NCBI GenBank assembly: GCA_963971305.1
Contig: OZ020304.1
Coordinates: 18,768,103 to 18,832,102 of the forward strand
Length of the DNA: 64,000 bases
Source of the DNA: Arcuatula senhousia
Taxonomy: Eukaryota > Mollusca > Bivalvia > Mytilida > Mytilidae
Direction of reading: 5' to 3'
The notes beneath the pieces were generated by a model. The model was not told where the DNA came from. It saw only the letters and a program-made list of their open reading frames with translations, and did no database searches. Each line of letters starts with the position of its first letter. The stretch's first letter is position 1. Shown piece by piece: positions 43,380-55,164 of this stretch. The translations under genes were made by a program, and so were the position numbers.

Positions 43380-44110
43380 TTAACTACTTTATGTTTTCCT
43401 AGAATACTCACACTTTCGTTACAGATTTCTCAGCTTATCGAAGGGATTGATTTCAAAATTTGTACATGGTTTAAGCACGGTATGAGTATGAAACCATGTA
43501 GGAAGTTTGGTATCATCATGAAACTTTGTATATATGCATCAGCGTATTAACCAACAAAATTCATCTTAAAATTTTTACCTTTCTCATCAACTTAATGGTT
43601 GATTAATCACTGAAAAGGAGTGTTATAGGTTGAAGTTACTTTACCATATGACTTTCATGTTCATCTCCCGGATATAGCCGAAATCGTGCTGCTTGGGAGT
43701 AAAGCAATAGCTAACTAACTAACTAACTTTACCATATGAAGGGGACGCATGGTACCATCATGAAACTTTATACACATATACATCAGGATATGAACAAATA
43801 CCAATCATAAAATTGTACCTGTCTCATCAATTTCATGACTGATTGGTCACAGAAAAAGAGGTGTGTTATACTTACGTTTACCTTTAGGTTGTAATTGCTT
43901 TACCATATAAAGGAAGTGTGGTACCATCATGGAACTTTATACACATACTTTAGGATATGGGCAAACAAATCACTGTCGCATCAACTTCGTGGTTGATCGA
44001 TAACAAAAAGGGGGGGTTATACTGATGATTTCACCTATAGGTTGAAGTTGTTTACCACGAAGTTCACTTAATCATCATTAAATTATACTCTTGGAATCAA
44101 CTTCCTGGTT
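43380..44110 (+). repeat. Tandem core repeat, unit about 190 bp, no clear ends
   Basis: Three or four diverged units share TTACCATATGAAGG, TGGTACCATCATGAAACTTTA, CATCAACTT and GGTTGATxxATCAC. Probably the core of another element of the same plan. Interrupted by a SINE fragment. Confidence 0.65.
43652..43725 (+). repeat. SINE-like family S, 5'-truncated copy with 14-bp target duplication
   Basis: 74 bp: TTCATGTTCATCTCCCGG...GCTGCTTGGGAGTAAAGCAA then (CTAA)n. ACTTTACCATATGA occurs exactly on both sides (43638-43651 and 43726-43739), the mark of target-primed insertion. Confidence 0.9.
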
Positions 44111-44395
44111 TGGTGATTGGATGGGAAAAATAAATGTTACGAGATGGGGCATAATGTCTTGGACATTTTCTTGTCTAACATTTCTTCTATGTTTTTTTTT
44201 TTCAGTGGCATCGCGAAAGGTATAAGTATTAAAGGGTTATGTCTTTCTGTCCGTCCAGAAGAGGGTTTTAGAGCAAAATTTTGTTATAATTTTATGACGC
44301 TCAATGCCACAGTTAGTTAAAAACTAAAAGAGATCTAGTTCAGAATGGGTACTTGTTTTTAAAACAACAGCATTTTATATGACCTCATATTTTTA

Positions 44396-44470
44396 TACCC
44401 CATCTACAAAGTAGGGTGCATAAAGTGTTCAGTGGGTCCGTTCGTCCGTCCCTAAGTTGCTAGATGGGCA
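44396..44470 (+). mobile_element. Hairpin/GTCC element, family K copy 1 (left end)
   Basis: ATACCCCATCTAC-AAA-GTAGGGT hairpin then GGGTCCGTTCGTCCGTCC. The right end is not clear. A shorter copy with both ends is at 59282-59389. Confidence 0.6.
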
Positions 44471-44554
44471 TTGTTTGAACATTTTAACGGCGTAAACACG
44501 CTGGTTTTCATGTGATTACAAATAGTTGAAGTGGATCGACTGTACTTAATTTTA

Positions 44555-45155
44555 TTCCTTCGGGACGACATGTCGGGGGTGGGGGAGGGGGCATTAAGTT
44601 TTACTCATTCCCGTCCGTTCGTCCGTACGAATTTCCGTTAAGGTTTTCTCAGAACACACATGGGAATAATTTGAATCTTACTAGGATTGTTCAGTATGCC
44701 ACATTGTACGTCGACCTGACGGACTTCTATACTACTTTTTGTTTGGGACGAGGTCGAGATGAAACTTTACGTGATAATTTACATCATGTTTTCCCGACAA
44801 CCGTACATGAAAATGATTTTAAACTTGATAGGATGGTTCAATATAAATTGTGCGTCCAAAGCGACTTTCAGACCTGTCAGACTTACAGACCTGTCGGACT
44901 TCTACTTCCTGTTTTGAACTAGGTCGAGATGAAACTTTAGGTGAAAATTTTCCGTCAAGTTCTTATTAGAAACCGTACACGAAAATTTTTAGAAATTTGG
45001 TAGGATGGTTCAGTATAACCTATTTTACGCTATATGCGACATTCAGACCTGTCAGACTTCTACTTCCTGTTAACGACTAGGTCGAGATGAAAATGTCCTT
45101 GGAACATTTACGTGCGTACAAAAACTTTAGTCAAACTTTACTCAGAATTCATACA
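44555..45155 (+). repeat. GTCCG-seeded tandem repeat, unit about 170 bp
   Basis: CCCGTCCGTTCGTCCGTACG at 44616 opens three units sharing CAGACCTGTCAGACTTCTAC, TAGGTCGAGATGAAA and TAGGATGGTTCAGTATA. The 83-codon open frame at 44671 is read from these repeats and is not a gene. Confidence 0.7.
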
Positions 45156-45221
45156 TGTGAATGAAATTTTGTAAGGTGACTTGGTATAATACTGTTAAAG
45201 CTAATGGTCTCCTATCTCATT

Positions 45222-45720
45222 TTTCCTGCGTTGCCGAAAGCAGGTCTAGGAGTTGGGTCACTCCGTCTGTCCGTCCGTCGCACATTAGGGGTGCCTGTCT
45301 TGTGTATTCTGAATCTCAAAAACCAAACTCTAGATCTTTCTGAAATTTTACGCAGTGATTACAGATATATTTAAGATGTGCACCTTCCTTTTTGAGATCA
45401 TTTTATTGTTCCGTTTAGGGGCCCAAAAAATGACTTTTTCTTTGTGCCCACAATAACTTGACCAAATGGTATGAAACTTTACCATGTATACAGTAATGAG
45501 TCAGTAATGTTACCCTAAAAGAATTAATTGTATAGATTTTGTTGTCCCGTCTTTTTGTTTTGTTTTGTTTAGAAATAAGGTGTCCAAAAGAGCTAAAAAA
45601 TGAAACTATTTTGTTTTTCACAATATCTTTATTCTGGTTGACTGATTGCTGTGAAATTTTACAATTTTTTTCCTTACCATAAAATGATTGATTTTCCTGA
45701 TTTTTGTTAGGTCTCCCCTT
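45222..45720 (+). mobile_element. Hairpin/GTCC element, family L (right end lost)
   Basis: CCTGCGTTGCCGAAAGCAGG stem-loop near 45226, then CACTCCGTCTGTCCGTCCG. The core is like that of family D (CACAATAACTTGACC, ATGGTATGAAACTTTACC). It abuts the next element. Confidence 0.6.
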
Positions 45721-45723
45721 TTT

Positions 45724-46553
45724 AGCTCACCTTGTCGAAGGCAATGAGCTTATGCCATCACTTGGCGTCCGTCGTCCGTCGTCAGTTCATTATCTACAAG
45801 GAATAATTAAAAGTGCAGAAAATAAAATTTCAGTGAATTTTCAATGTTCAAAGGGCCATAGCTCCCGTAAAAAATTGTGGACCGACACGAAACACAAACT
45901 TGATCTGTAACTCATCATGGTATACTCATATACCAAAAATCAGTTCATTATCTATAAGCGTTTAGAAAAAAGTGCGGAAAACTGAAATTTCAGTGAATTT
46001 TCAACGTTCAAAGGTCCATAACTTCCTTAAAAATTTGTGGACCCACTATAAACTCAAACTTGAGCTGCAACTCATCATGGTTAACTCACATACCAAAAAT
46101 CAGTACATTATCTAATAAGCGTTTAGAAAAAAAAGTGCGGAAAACTGAAATTTCAGTGAATTTTAAACGTTCAAAGGGCCATAGCTCCCGTAAATAATTG
46201 TGGACCGACAAGAAACTCAAACTTGATCTGTAACTCAACATGGTTAACTCACACACCAAAAAATCAGTTCATTATCTATAATGCGGAAAACTTAAATTTC
46301 AGTGAATTTTCAACGTTCAAAGGGCCATAACTTCCGCAAAAATTTGTGGACCGACACTAAACTCATACTTTATCTGTAACTCATCATGGTTAACTCATAT
46401 ACCAAAAATCAGTTCATTATCTATCTATAAGGGTTTAGAAAAAAAGTGCGGAAAACTGAGGCGTGACAGACAGTCGGACGGACAGACAGACGGACGGACG
46501 GACAGAGCGCAAACCTATAGTCCCCTTAGGCCTTTGCCGGTAGGGGACTAAAA
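45724..46553 (+). mobile_element. Hairpin/GTCC/tandem-core element, family F
   Basis: Left hairpin AGCTCACCTT-GTCG-AAGGCAATGAGCT (45724-45750), then GGCGTCCGTCGTCCGTCG. Four core monomers of about 165 bp follow (AGTTCATTATCTA...TCAGTGAATTTTCAA...GTGGACCGACA). Then come GACGGACGGACGGAC, inverse to the left GTCC run, and a right hairpin TAGTCCCCT/AGGGGACTA (46518-46550). Confidence 0.85.
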
Positions 46554-46978
46554 ATATCCGATGGAGCTGAGGCTTTTGGTTTAGTCTGTTGTCAGACGAC
46601 CCCTGAAAGGACCTAGCCGATTGCTTTTTATAGGTAAAACTATAGTGTTAAAGACTTAAAATTATTGAAGATAGAGAAGAACTGTTACTTGTTCAGTTCT
46701 AGAAGCTCTTCGACAGATGGGGCTATCCTTTTAAGGTAAAAAAAATCGTGTTTTCCTAAATAGATAGTAAACAAAATCGTGGATGTAAAAAAGGTTTAGT
46801 TTGCTAATTGTCCAGGTAAAGAAGCTCAGAAAAGGCTAAATTGACTCAAACTTGCCAGTTGATAGTCCTTTTGCGTCTTGCATTTAATCATGTTGGATTA
46901 AAGCGTAAAAAACCTTTATATTTCAAGATTGTAAATATAAAGTCCATGCGTGGAATTCAAGGTCCTGGGAGCTCCTAG
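46554..46978 (+). repeat. Degraded family A remnant
   Basis: GTCAGACGACCCCTGAAAGG, TTACTTGTTCAGTTCTAGAAGC and the ending GGTCCTGGGAGCTCCTAG resemble the core and right hairpin of family A. The left end is missing. Confidence 0.5.
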
Positions 46979-48038
46979 TTTGTTATACCTTCACTTGAGA
47001 AAAGATGACTACGGTATGACTACAAATGACTACAATCAACTACTCGTAACAGACAAACAGAGCAGTCATGTCAGTTGTTTTCATCAATTGGAGGCCGTCC
47101 GTTTGTACCATTGAGTCAAATTTATGCCCACAGACTAACCAGCATAGCCATTGTTGCTTAATATAGAAAAGCGACGTCGAACCATTTTTGCATTTTTCAC
47201 AACTCAATTGCTAGTTTAGCTAACTGGAATCAACAAATATGTTTTCATGATCATTTTTTGAAACCACTCAACCAAGTTTGTGAAATTTATTCCTTAAACT
47301 AAACATCATGGCCGTCGTTCATAAGTATAGTACTGAAGGGTTTTCAGCCCCAAAAGTGGAAAAGACAGAGAAAATCGAAAGCAACCAACCTATAGAAACA
47401 TTCATTCTTCGTTGATTTGTTTCCACTCAATCGCCAAAATTGACCGTTTTCACTGTTTTTGCCCTTGTTTAGAGATAGTAAGCATTGTTAATTTGCTCAT
47501 CTCATAAAATCTACATAGAAAATAATGAGACGTGGAATAAATGTTCACGACACAGCTCACATAACAAGCGTTAATTTCGAAAAAAACACACAATGGACAA
47601 CCGTCTGCAGCCTTCAACAAGGCCAGTAGGCGCTGTGCACCGTTCTGCAATTGGTTCATGGTCTAAATGAATTGCATATAATTCCAGTCCTGAAATAGTA
47701 ACAGATATCCGCCCTTCTTAAACAAGGAACAGAAATCATCAACACAACAAGTACAAACAAAAGCTTTGTCAAAGATTCCTGGCTTATGACAGACACATAT
47801 AAAATGTGGCGGGGTAAAATATTTTTTTGGGCCCAACCTCCCCCTATTAATATTCCCAGACAAAGCACAAAAAATTAAACAATAAAAATCAAATCTATCA
47901 AAGTTCAATTGCACTAGAGAGAATGTTTGTTTTTACTATATCAATATCAACTGAAGAACAAGTGGGTAAACTTGCAAAAGAAAATTAGATGGAATTGGAG
48001 TACCTCCTTTCTGTCCTTTTTAAAAAAAAATAATGATT
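46979..48038. other. Intergenic, no gene recognised
   Basis: Three overlapping open frames (47450-47914) lack motifs and splice partners. No repeat ends were identified. Confidence 0.45.
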
Positions 48039-48742
48039 CTCGCGTGCGAAGTGGAGCGAGAAATAAGAGTTACTTTACCTGCGACGGCGGCGGTGTTAAC
48101 TTGCAATGTTTCAAAGATTATGAGCACATCCATATCTCAAGAAGAAAAAGTCTAAGGTTGATGAAACTTAATATGCATATGTCACAGTGTTATTACTCTA
48201 TTTTATTGACCGGGTTGGTCACGGGTCAACTATTTCGGACTTCTTCATTTAAATCCTATATAAAAGACCGAGAAAATTAAGCTCCGCCCAACCTTGTGAA
48301 AAAAATTAGAGTAGTTGCATCCCCATCTTTTGACCTTAACCTTGATTTTTCGGTTAAGACAATTTTCAATGAATTTAATCACAATTTTAAAGTTTTGCGA
48401 GCACTTCCATATCTTAAGAACTATTAGTCCTAGGTTGATGAAACTTGGATGTGCCACCGTAGTAGCTAATCTTTTGACATTGATCTCGATTTTTGGGTTG
48501 AGAGACTTTGACCATTTTTGATACATATAATAGCAATGTTAAAGTTTTGTAAGCGCCTCCATATCTCAAGAACTATAAGTTCTAGGCGATAAAACATGTT
48601 ATGCATATGCACCAGTAGTAGCGTAGCACAGTTGCATCACCATCTTTCAAGCTTTACCTTGATTTTCCGGTTGAGTATAATACCGGTGCCTAGGTGTTCT
48701 GAAGGTGCCGACAGGTGAGACTAACTTTAGTGTTAACTCTTG
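48039..48742 (+). mobile_element. Tandem-core element, family H copy 1
   Basis: Left stem CTCGC/GCGAG (48039-48060), GTTACTTTACC, then monomers of about 190 bp. These contain CATATCTCAAGAACTATAAG, TTGATGAAACTT and TTGCATCCCCATCTTTTGAC. Ends GGTGCCGACAGGTGAGAC, TTAACTCTTGT. Confidence 0.7.
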
Positions 48743-48944
48743 TCTTGATATATCCCCCCCCTGCAGCTCAGATATCTTGGAAGTTTTGCCCAGCACTCCA
48801 GAGCACCTTTTTACTTCTGTATTTTCCAGTGTCAGCTGCGACACAAGAGTGTAGACTTGCATGTGCGTTACTAATTTGGATTGTGTTCTAGTATCTGCCT
48901 TACATAGAATTCAGTGAAAATAGAAAAAAAAACACCTTGTTTTT

Positions 48945-50590
48945 ATACGACCGCAAAAAATTTGCGGACGTATTATGGTATGATGCTGTCGTCGTTGTCG
49001 TCGTCGTCGTTGTCGTCGTCGGTGTCTGTTAACTTTTTAGTGTTTCCACAATAACTTTAGTTCCAGTTATCCAATTGCTATGAAACTTGACAATGATGTT
49101 CCTTACCATAAAAGGATGAATGGGATTGATTTTGGGGGTCCCCCCATTTTTCGTTTAGAAATTAGGGGCCAAAAAAGGGCCAAAAATACTGCTTTTTTGT
49201 TTGTTTCCACAATAACTTTAGTTCTAGTTATCCGATTGCTATGAAATTTGACAGTGATGTTCTTTACCATACAAGGATGAATGGGATTGATTTTGGGGGT
49301 CCCCCCTTTTTTTGTTTCGAAATTAGGGGCCCAAAAGGGGCAAAAAATTCAAATATTTTACTTGTTTCCACCATAACTTTGGTCCTAGTTGGCCTATTGC
49401 TGTGAAATTTGTCAAGAATGTTTCTTACAATAAAAGAATGAACCTGATGAATTTTGCGCCCCCTTTTTTTCCGTTGTGTAATTAGGGGCCAAAAGGGGCC
49501 AAAATAAAAACTTTTTTATTTGTGGTCCGATTTTGAAATTTTTTTTTGCATGTTTGTTCTTGTCAAATAGCGGATACAAAATTAAGAATTAATTTTTGCG
49601 ACCCCCTTTTTTTCCCTATTACGTAATTAGGGGCCAAATGGGGCCAAAATCAAAACTTTTTTAATTGTGGTCCGATTTTGAAATTTTTTTTTGCAAGTTT
49701 ATTCTTGTCAGGTAGCGAATCCCAATTTGAGAATTAATTTTTGCGACCATCCCTTTTTTCACTTGTTTTGTAATTAGGGGCCAAAAGGGGCCGTAATCAA
49801 AACTTTTTTATTTCTTGTTTGTTTTTGAACATTTATTTTGCAAGTTTATTTTTGTCAAGTAGCGAATCCAAATTTGAGAATTTATTTTGGTAACCCCCAC
49901 CCGTTTTTCACCTTTTATGTAATAAGGGGCCAAAAGGGGCCAAAATCGAAACTTTTTTAATTCTTGTCCGATTTTGACAATTTTTTTTGCAAGTTTTTTC
50001 TTGTCAAGTAGCAGATATATTTTTGTGTCCCCTTTTTTAACTGTTACGTTATTAGGGACCAAAAGGGGCCAAAATTGTAACTTTTTTATTTCTGGTCCGA
50101 TTTTGAAATTTTTTTTTGCATGTTTGTTCTTGTCAAATAGCGGATACAAAATTAAGAATTAATTTTTGCGACCCCCCCCCCTTTTTCCCCCTATTACGTA
50201 ATTAGGGGCCAAATGGGACAAAATCGAAACTTTTCTTATTTGTGGTCCGATTTCAAAAAAAAATTTTTGCAAATTTATTCTTGACAGGTAGCAATTCTAA
50301 ATTTAAGAATAAAATTTTTGGGGCTGTAATCATAATTTAAAAAAAATACTGGTTTGATTTTTAATTTTTTTCCTCAAACATTATTCTTTTAAAGAGTAGA
50401 ATACAACATTCAAAATTTATATTTTTACCCCCTGGGTTGAAAGTCCATCAGAGAAGCATGTGACAAAAACCTTTGTCAGTCCACCATGGGCTGCATGTGA
50501 CCAGAGCATTAGACTATCCATATTAGGCCTAAAACGTACAGGGTTCAACATGTTGCGGTCGTATCATGCTGCGCTCGGCGAAGCTTTTTA
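48945..50590 (+). mobile_element. Hairpin/GTCG/tandem-core element, family D
   Basis: Left stem CGACCGCAAA-AAA-TTTGCGGACG (48948-48970), then a (GTCGTC)n run. About nine core monomers of about 170-190 bp share ATTAGGGGCCAAAAGGGGCC and TTTTTTGCAxGTTTGTTCTTG. The sub-terminal TTGCGGTCGTAT is inverse to the left end; the right hairpin is GCTGCGCTCGGCGAAGC (50568-50584). Open frames in both strands are repeat shadows. Confidence 0.85.
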
Positions 50591-50672
50591 TTGTCTTTGG
50601 AGTGTGATGCGAATAACTTAATGTTTTGCATAGAAGAAAAACCGTTAACTGTTTTTTTGTTTTGTTTTGTTT

Positions 50673-51108
50673 GTCTTGCCTGCGAAGCGGAACGAGACAG
50701 AGGTGTTACTTTACCGGTGGCGGCGTTAATTTTTGTGTTAAGGTTTTATGAGCACCTCCATATCTCAAGAACTATCAGGTTCATTAAACTTGTTATGCAT
50801 ATACCCCAGTAATAGCTTAGCATAGTTGCATCCCCATCTTTTGACCTTCACCTTGATTTCTCGGTTTAGTGAATTTGACAATTCCAATACATATTATAGC
50901 AATTTTGAAGTTTTGCGAGCTCCTCCCTATCTCAAGAACTGTAAGTCTTAGGTTGATGAAACTTGGTATGCATATGCCACAGTAGTAGCTTAGCACAGCT
51001 GCATTTCCATCTTTTGAACTTTACCTTGATTTTCAGGTTGAGTGACTTTAAAAACAATATATTTCGATGGTGCCGACAGGCGGGGCATACTTTTGTGTTA
51101 ACTCTTGT
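50673..51108 (+). mobile_element. Tandem-core element, family H copy 2
   Basis: Left GTCTTGCCTGCGAAGCGG...GAGAC (50673-50698), GTTACTTTACCGG, two core monomers as in 48039-48742, and right end GGTGCCGACAGGCGGGGC, TTAACTCTTGTTG. Confidence 0.75.
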
Positions 51109-51164
51109 TGTTTTCGGTTTCTATTTATATGTAATTGAATAACAAAAGATTATCCCCTCTTAGT

Positions 51165-51425
51165 GTCTTAGTTGTTGCATTTTTTCTTTTCTGTCGATTT
51201 CTTGGACAGGTTTTACCGGCCCTATCTTTTTATCCAGAGCACCTCCTCACTCCTGTATTTAGCTGTCGTCTGTTACATGTTTGTTTATATCATGTCAGTG
51301 TCGGTTGAGGCACGAGTGGGGAGATTTACATCAAATTTGGATAGACTGAAAGTCTCTACCTGGAATAACAATTGGGAAACCCTTTTCTGTATTTTTTCTG
51401 CTCTTCATGATTACTTAGTGCTGCA
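51165..51425 (+). repeat. Locally duplicated segment, copy B
   Basis: TTTCTTGGACAGGTTTTACC, ATCCAGAGCACCTCCTCACT and GCTGTCGTCTGTTACATG recur in diverged form at 53095-53290, partly at 52735-52870, and weakly at 48770-48872. An 87-codon open frame here is not conserved in the other copies. Confidence 0.6.
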
Positions 51426-51499
51426 TTGTCTTTAAATGAATAATAATAGAATGCCTTCTGTTAATTTCTAAAACATTTTAGTTGCTGCATTCTCTTTTT

Positions 51500-52714
51500 A
51501 TGGCCCGAACACGTATGTGGATCGGTCATATCGTTTTACCCTTGTCCGTCCGTCCTTAACTTTTTGGTAAATGTCCATTCTATACTCGGATACTAGATGA
51601 TGTGGGTCAATGATATTTCACCACTAGATAGGTCTTGGATAGGGCTACATCACCCACTAAAAATTAGGTCACCGTGACCTATATTTTATGCATGAACGAC
51701 TTTTGTTTAGTTCTTGGTTAGGGTCCATAACTTGGAAATTAGTTAAGATAAGATTGTTTATTCCAATTAAGGACCCACAAGGGGCATCATAGTGTAATGC
51801 AATGCTTTTACTAGATGTTGGGGGTCAGTGATTTGGAAATTGCGTCACTGCGACCTACATTTACACATGGATGACTTTGGTTAAGTTCTTGGTTAAGGTC
51901 CATTACTCGAATACTAGAAGTTTAGGGTCAATTATATTTCGCCACTGGACCAGATGAGTCTTGGGTAGGGCTATACCATCCACTAGAAATTAGGTCACTC
52001 TGACCTATTTAATGCATGAACGACTTTGGTCAAGTTCTTGGGTAAGGTCCATATTTTGGATACTAAATGTTGAGGGGCAATGATATTTTACCACTAGATG
52101 TATCTTGGGTAGAGTGACACCACTCACTAGAAATTAGGTCATTGTGACCTATATTTTACGCATGAATGACTTTGGTTAAGTTCATGGTTAAAGACCATTA
52201 TTCAGATACTAGATAATGGTGGTCAATGATATTTCACTACTTGACGGGTCTTGGGAAGGGCTACACCACCCACTAAAAATTAGGTCACTGTTACCTATGT
52301 TTTATGCTAACGACTTTGGTTACGTTCTTGGTTAAGGTACATAGCTTGGATCCAAGATGTTGGGGTCAATGATATTTCACCACTCGATGTGTCTTGGGTA
52401 GGGTTACACCACCCACTAGAAATTAGGTCACTGTGACCTATAATTTATGCATGAATGACTTCGGTTAACTTCTTGGTTAAGGTCCATTACTCGAATACTA
52501 GATGTTGATGGTCAATGATATTTCACCACTAGATTGGTCTTGGGAAGGGCTAGACCACCCACTAAAAATAAAGTCACTATGACCTATATTTTAGGCATGA
52601 ACTACTTTGGTTAAGTTCTGGGTTAAGGTCCATAACCCTGGTTATACACATTGGGGGTCAAAGATATTTGAAGAACAGAAGGGCCATCCTCTGCCTCATA
52701 GGCACATTTTCTAG
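51500..52714 (+). mobile_element. Hairpin/GTCC/tandem-core element, family I
   Basis: Left hairpin ATGGCCCGAACAC-GTAT-GTGGATCGGTCAT, then TTGTCCGTCCGTCC. About seven core monomers of about 150-180 bp contain TCAATGATATTTCACCACTxGA, GGTCTTGGGTAGGGCTACACC and AGGTCACTGTGACCTA. The sub-terminal GGGCCAT is inverse to the left end. The right hairpin TGCCTCATAGGCA (52692-52704) is followed by CATTTTCTAGTT. Confidence 0.88.
51735..51797 (-). repeat. LINE 3'-tail fragment nested in family I
   Basis: Minus strand reads GCCCCTTGTGGGTCC then TTAATTGGAATAAACAA, like the 3' ends at 40860 and 58850. It interrupts one core monomer. Confidence 0.6.
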
Positions 52715-52734
52715 TTCGTTATTAATTCATGAAA

Positions 52735-53290
52735 AGTTTTTACCAGTCCTGCATTTGCAAAGAGTGCAACTCTGTATTCCTGTATTTTGCTGTCGTCTGC
52801 TGTATGTTTATTTCAATTATGCCAGTGGTGGCTGATGCATGAGCTGCATTATCATTTCGTGGACAGCTGTTACAAACCTGACATTATACACAATGTATCA
52901 TGCAAGAGCACCTCCTTGCCTATGTCCAAGGTTTTTTCTCTGTTTGTAGAGTATAATGCAAATTGCTTATTTTTTGTATGAAATAACGATTTCCTTTAAA
53001 AGTTGTATAATTACCTGTTGACTTTATCCTTTATTTGGATTCAATTGAATTACAATATAATACCCACACTCTGTTTTCTTCTTTTTATAATATCCTAGTT
53101 GTTCCATATTTCTTCTTTTGTTTTGATTTCTTGGACATTCTTAACCAGCTTTATATATAAACATCCAGAGTTCCTACTTACTCCTGTATTTTGCTGTCGT
53201 CTGCTACATGTTTGTTTAAATCATGTCAGTGTCAGTCGAAGCCCGAGTTGGGAGGCTTGCATCAGAAATTGGGATGAACTTGTATAACAG
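52735..53290 (+). repeat. Locally duplicated segment, copies C and D
   Basis: 52735-52870 and 53095-53290 repeat the CTGTATTTTGCTGTCGTCTGC block. Copy D also keeps TTTCTTGGACATTCTTAACC and ATCATGTCAGTGTCAGTCGA. Short open frames (62-64 codons) are not shared between copies. Confidence 0.6.
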
Positions 53291-53334
53291 GAACTGTCTT
53301 ATTCTCTGTCGAACGTTTTTTATGTCTTCTTTAT

Positions 53335-53690
53335 CTTGTGTCCTCACGGCTGTTTGTACTAGGTGGTTTAATGGAACAGCCTTTTCATAATGAATGCCGG
53401 GGTCGTCAGGCTTTAATGCGGAAAACCTGACCGCAAACTATAGTGGTGCACCGTGTTGAGAAAAAATGTCCTCACAAGTTAAAGAACCCTGCTGGAGGTC
53501 TCGGTAAGAGTAGGACCCTAGGATGCCCATGCAGGAGGCTAAATTTCCGTACCTCCATATCACTCCAGTTGTCAAATCTCTTCTCCCCGATGGTCTTGTG
53601 TCATCCTTTCCTCCACTTCATCATCATTTCATGTTCACCTCTCGGAAATAGCCGAAATCGTGCTGCTTGGAAGTAAAGCAATACTTGCTT
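53335..53690 (+). repeat. SINE-like family S, copy 5
   Basis: GGTCGTCAGGCTTTAATGCG, AAAGAACCCTGCTGGAGG, TTTCATGTTCACCTCTCGG and CGTGCTGCTTGGAAGTAAAG match 16695-17100 on the opposite strand. The 77-codon frame is repeat-derived. Confidence 0.75.
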
Positions 53691-55150
53691 TTGCTCTTTG
53701 CCTGAATTGTTCAGAATTTTGTTCTAACATTGACCAGAGAACTTCTCCTTTACCAACTTGTTTGGTTTCTACTTTCATGACACTAAGGATCTTGGTTCTA
53801 TTTCTTGTTTCTTATAAATTTCTGCAACTTATTGCATAACGCCTCTCTCTTTCCTTATTTATCTCTTTCATAAATATCAAATGGCTTCCGTTTCTTTTTG
53901 AATTATCTACTCTTCCATGCATGTGATGTATGATAGTAACCCACCATTGAACAGTATAAAGCCATGATGATAAACGAATTAGACCTATTTTCGTGTAAAA
54001 CACCCTGAATTGTTTTTATTGAAGTCTTTTTATTCAATTTGGTAATTCTGATAAGCAAATAAGAATTTAATTAATTATCAAGAGGTTAATTCTGGTGTTT
54101 GTTCTGTTAAATTATACTTGTTCTGGGATCTGATAACTCTTTGAAATACTCTAAATATTCAGTATCTTTACAAAACATGTCCTATTCCACGATACACACG
54201 CAATAATACCTTAATTAAGGATTCGATTCCCAACTTTTATGTGTTCCTTTAATTACATTAATTCCTATTTTCATCGAATTGTGTAAGCGATCGTCATGTT
54301 GCAAATATATTTCTTTGCAATATTCATAAAGTGTATTTGAGACTGCACAGCACCAAGTTACTGCACAGGAAGAACCAGTTTTAAAATTCCATTATCAGAG
54401 TCTATTACCAAGACATAAAATTTTAATATACAAATTCCGAAATTAGCAAATCAAAGTAGGTTCCGTTTGTGCTTTATTGGACGAGGTGATCTCATTATTA
54501 ACCGGTAAGTGTCGAACCAAGGAACCATGCATGCAACGGATCTACTAGATAAACTGAATAGACGATAAAATTAGTAGGAGATAAGCCTTATTACGTGACT
54601 AGAGCGAATCTAGCAGTCCATGCATGCAACTATTTGCATGGGTTTCTGGTAATTTTTGCTTCTATCGGATATAATTTAATTTTATAGATCTTTGATATGT
54701 GTTTCGACGTGGTAATGGGGGAATATAGTCGTTAAACGTTCTTCCTTGATAGTCTAGCAAGTTGGTGATACACTTCAGTAGCTCTCGTGTTTAGTTTTGG
54801 GTATTACAGCTGACGTTACAAGATTGTATATGGTTATTTTATTTGTTTTATGCGAGATAAAACGTTTGTAAAGAATGTTGCCTGCATCGATATATCCTTC
54901 AGTGCATATCGATCATTAAACCTGTTATAGTTATATAATGAACAAATTTATAAGGATTAAAGACAACATTGAGCATAGTAGCTTTTTGTTGAATCAATTC
55001 GTTCCCCGAACTTTCAATTGCACATCCGTGAAGACATATTCATAGCCCCATATATACCTCCAACTGTTGTTGAGAAAATATTGTACGAGTTGTGGACCTT
55101 TGAATCGGTGCTGAGAATCCTCTTAACACTGAGACCAATCTGTATTTGTA
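53691..55150. other. Intergenic, no gene recognised
   Basis: AT-rich. No exon, RNA gene or element ends seen. Confidence 0.5.
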
Positions 55151-55164
55151 AATAATAAAGCGGT

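Noticed and set aside
44671..44922. 83-codon open frame
   Set aside because: Its peptide is repetitive because it crosses tandem core monomers; frame is not kept through the next monomer.
47656..47914. Two overlapping Cys-rich open frames on the minus strand
   Set aside because: No recognisable domain, no splice context, and the two frames exclude each other; treated as chance.
45780..50400. Regularly spaced tandem repeats that might suggest a CRISPR array
   Set aside because: Units are 140-190 bp, diverged, without unique spacers or cas genes, and the DNA is animal; they are element cores.
54480..54560. GGTTCCTTGGTTCGACACT on the minus strand as a possible tRNA T-arm
   Set aside because: No acceptor, D or anticodon stem could be folded around it.
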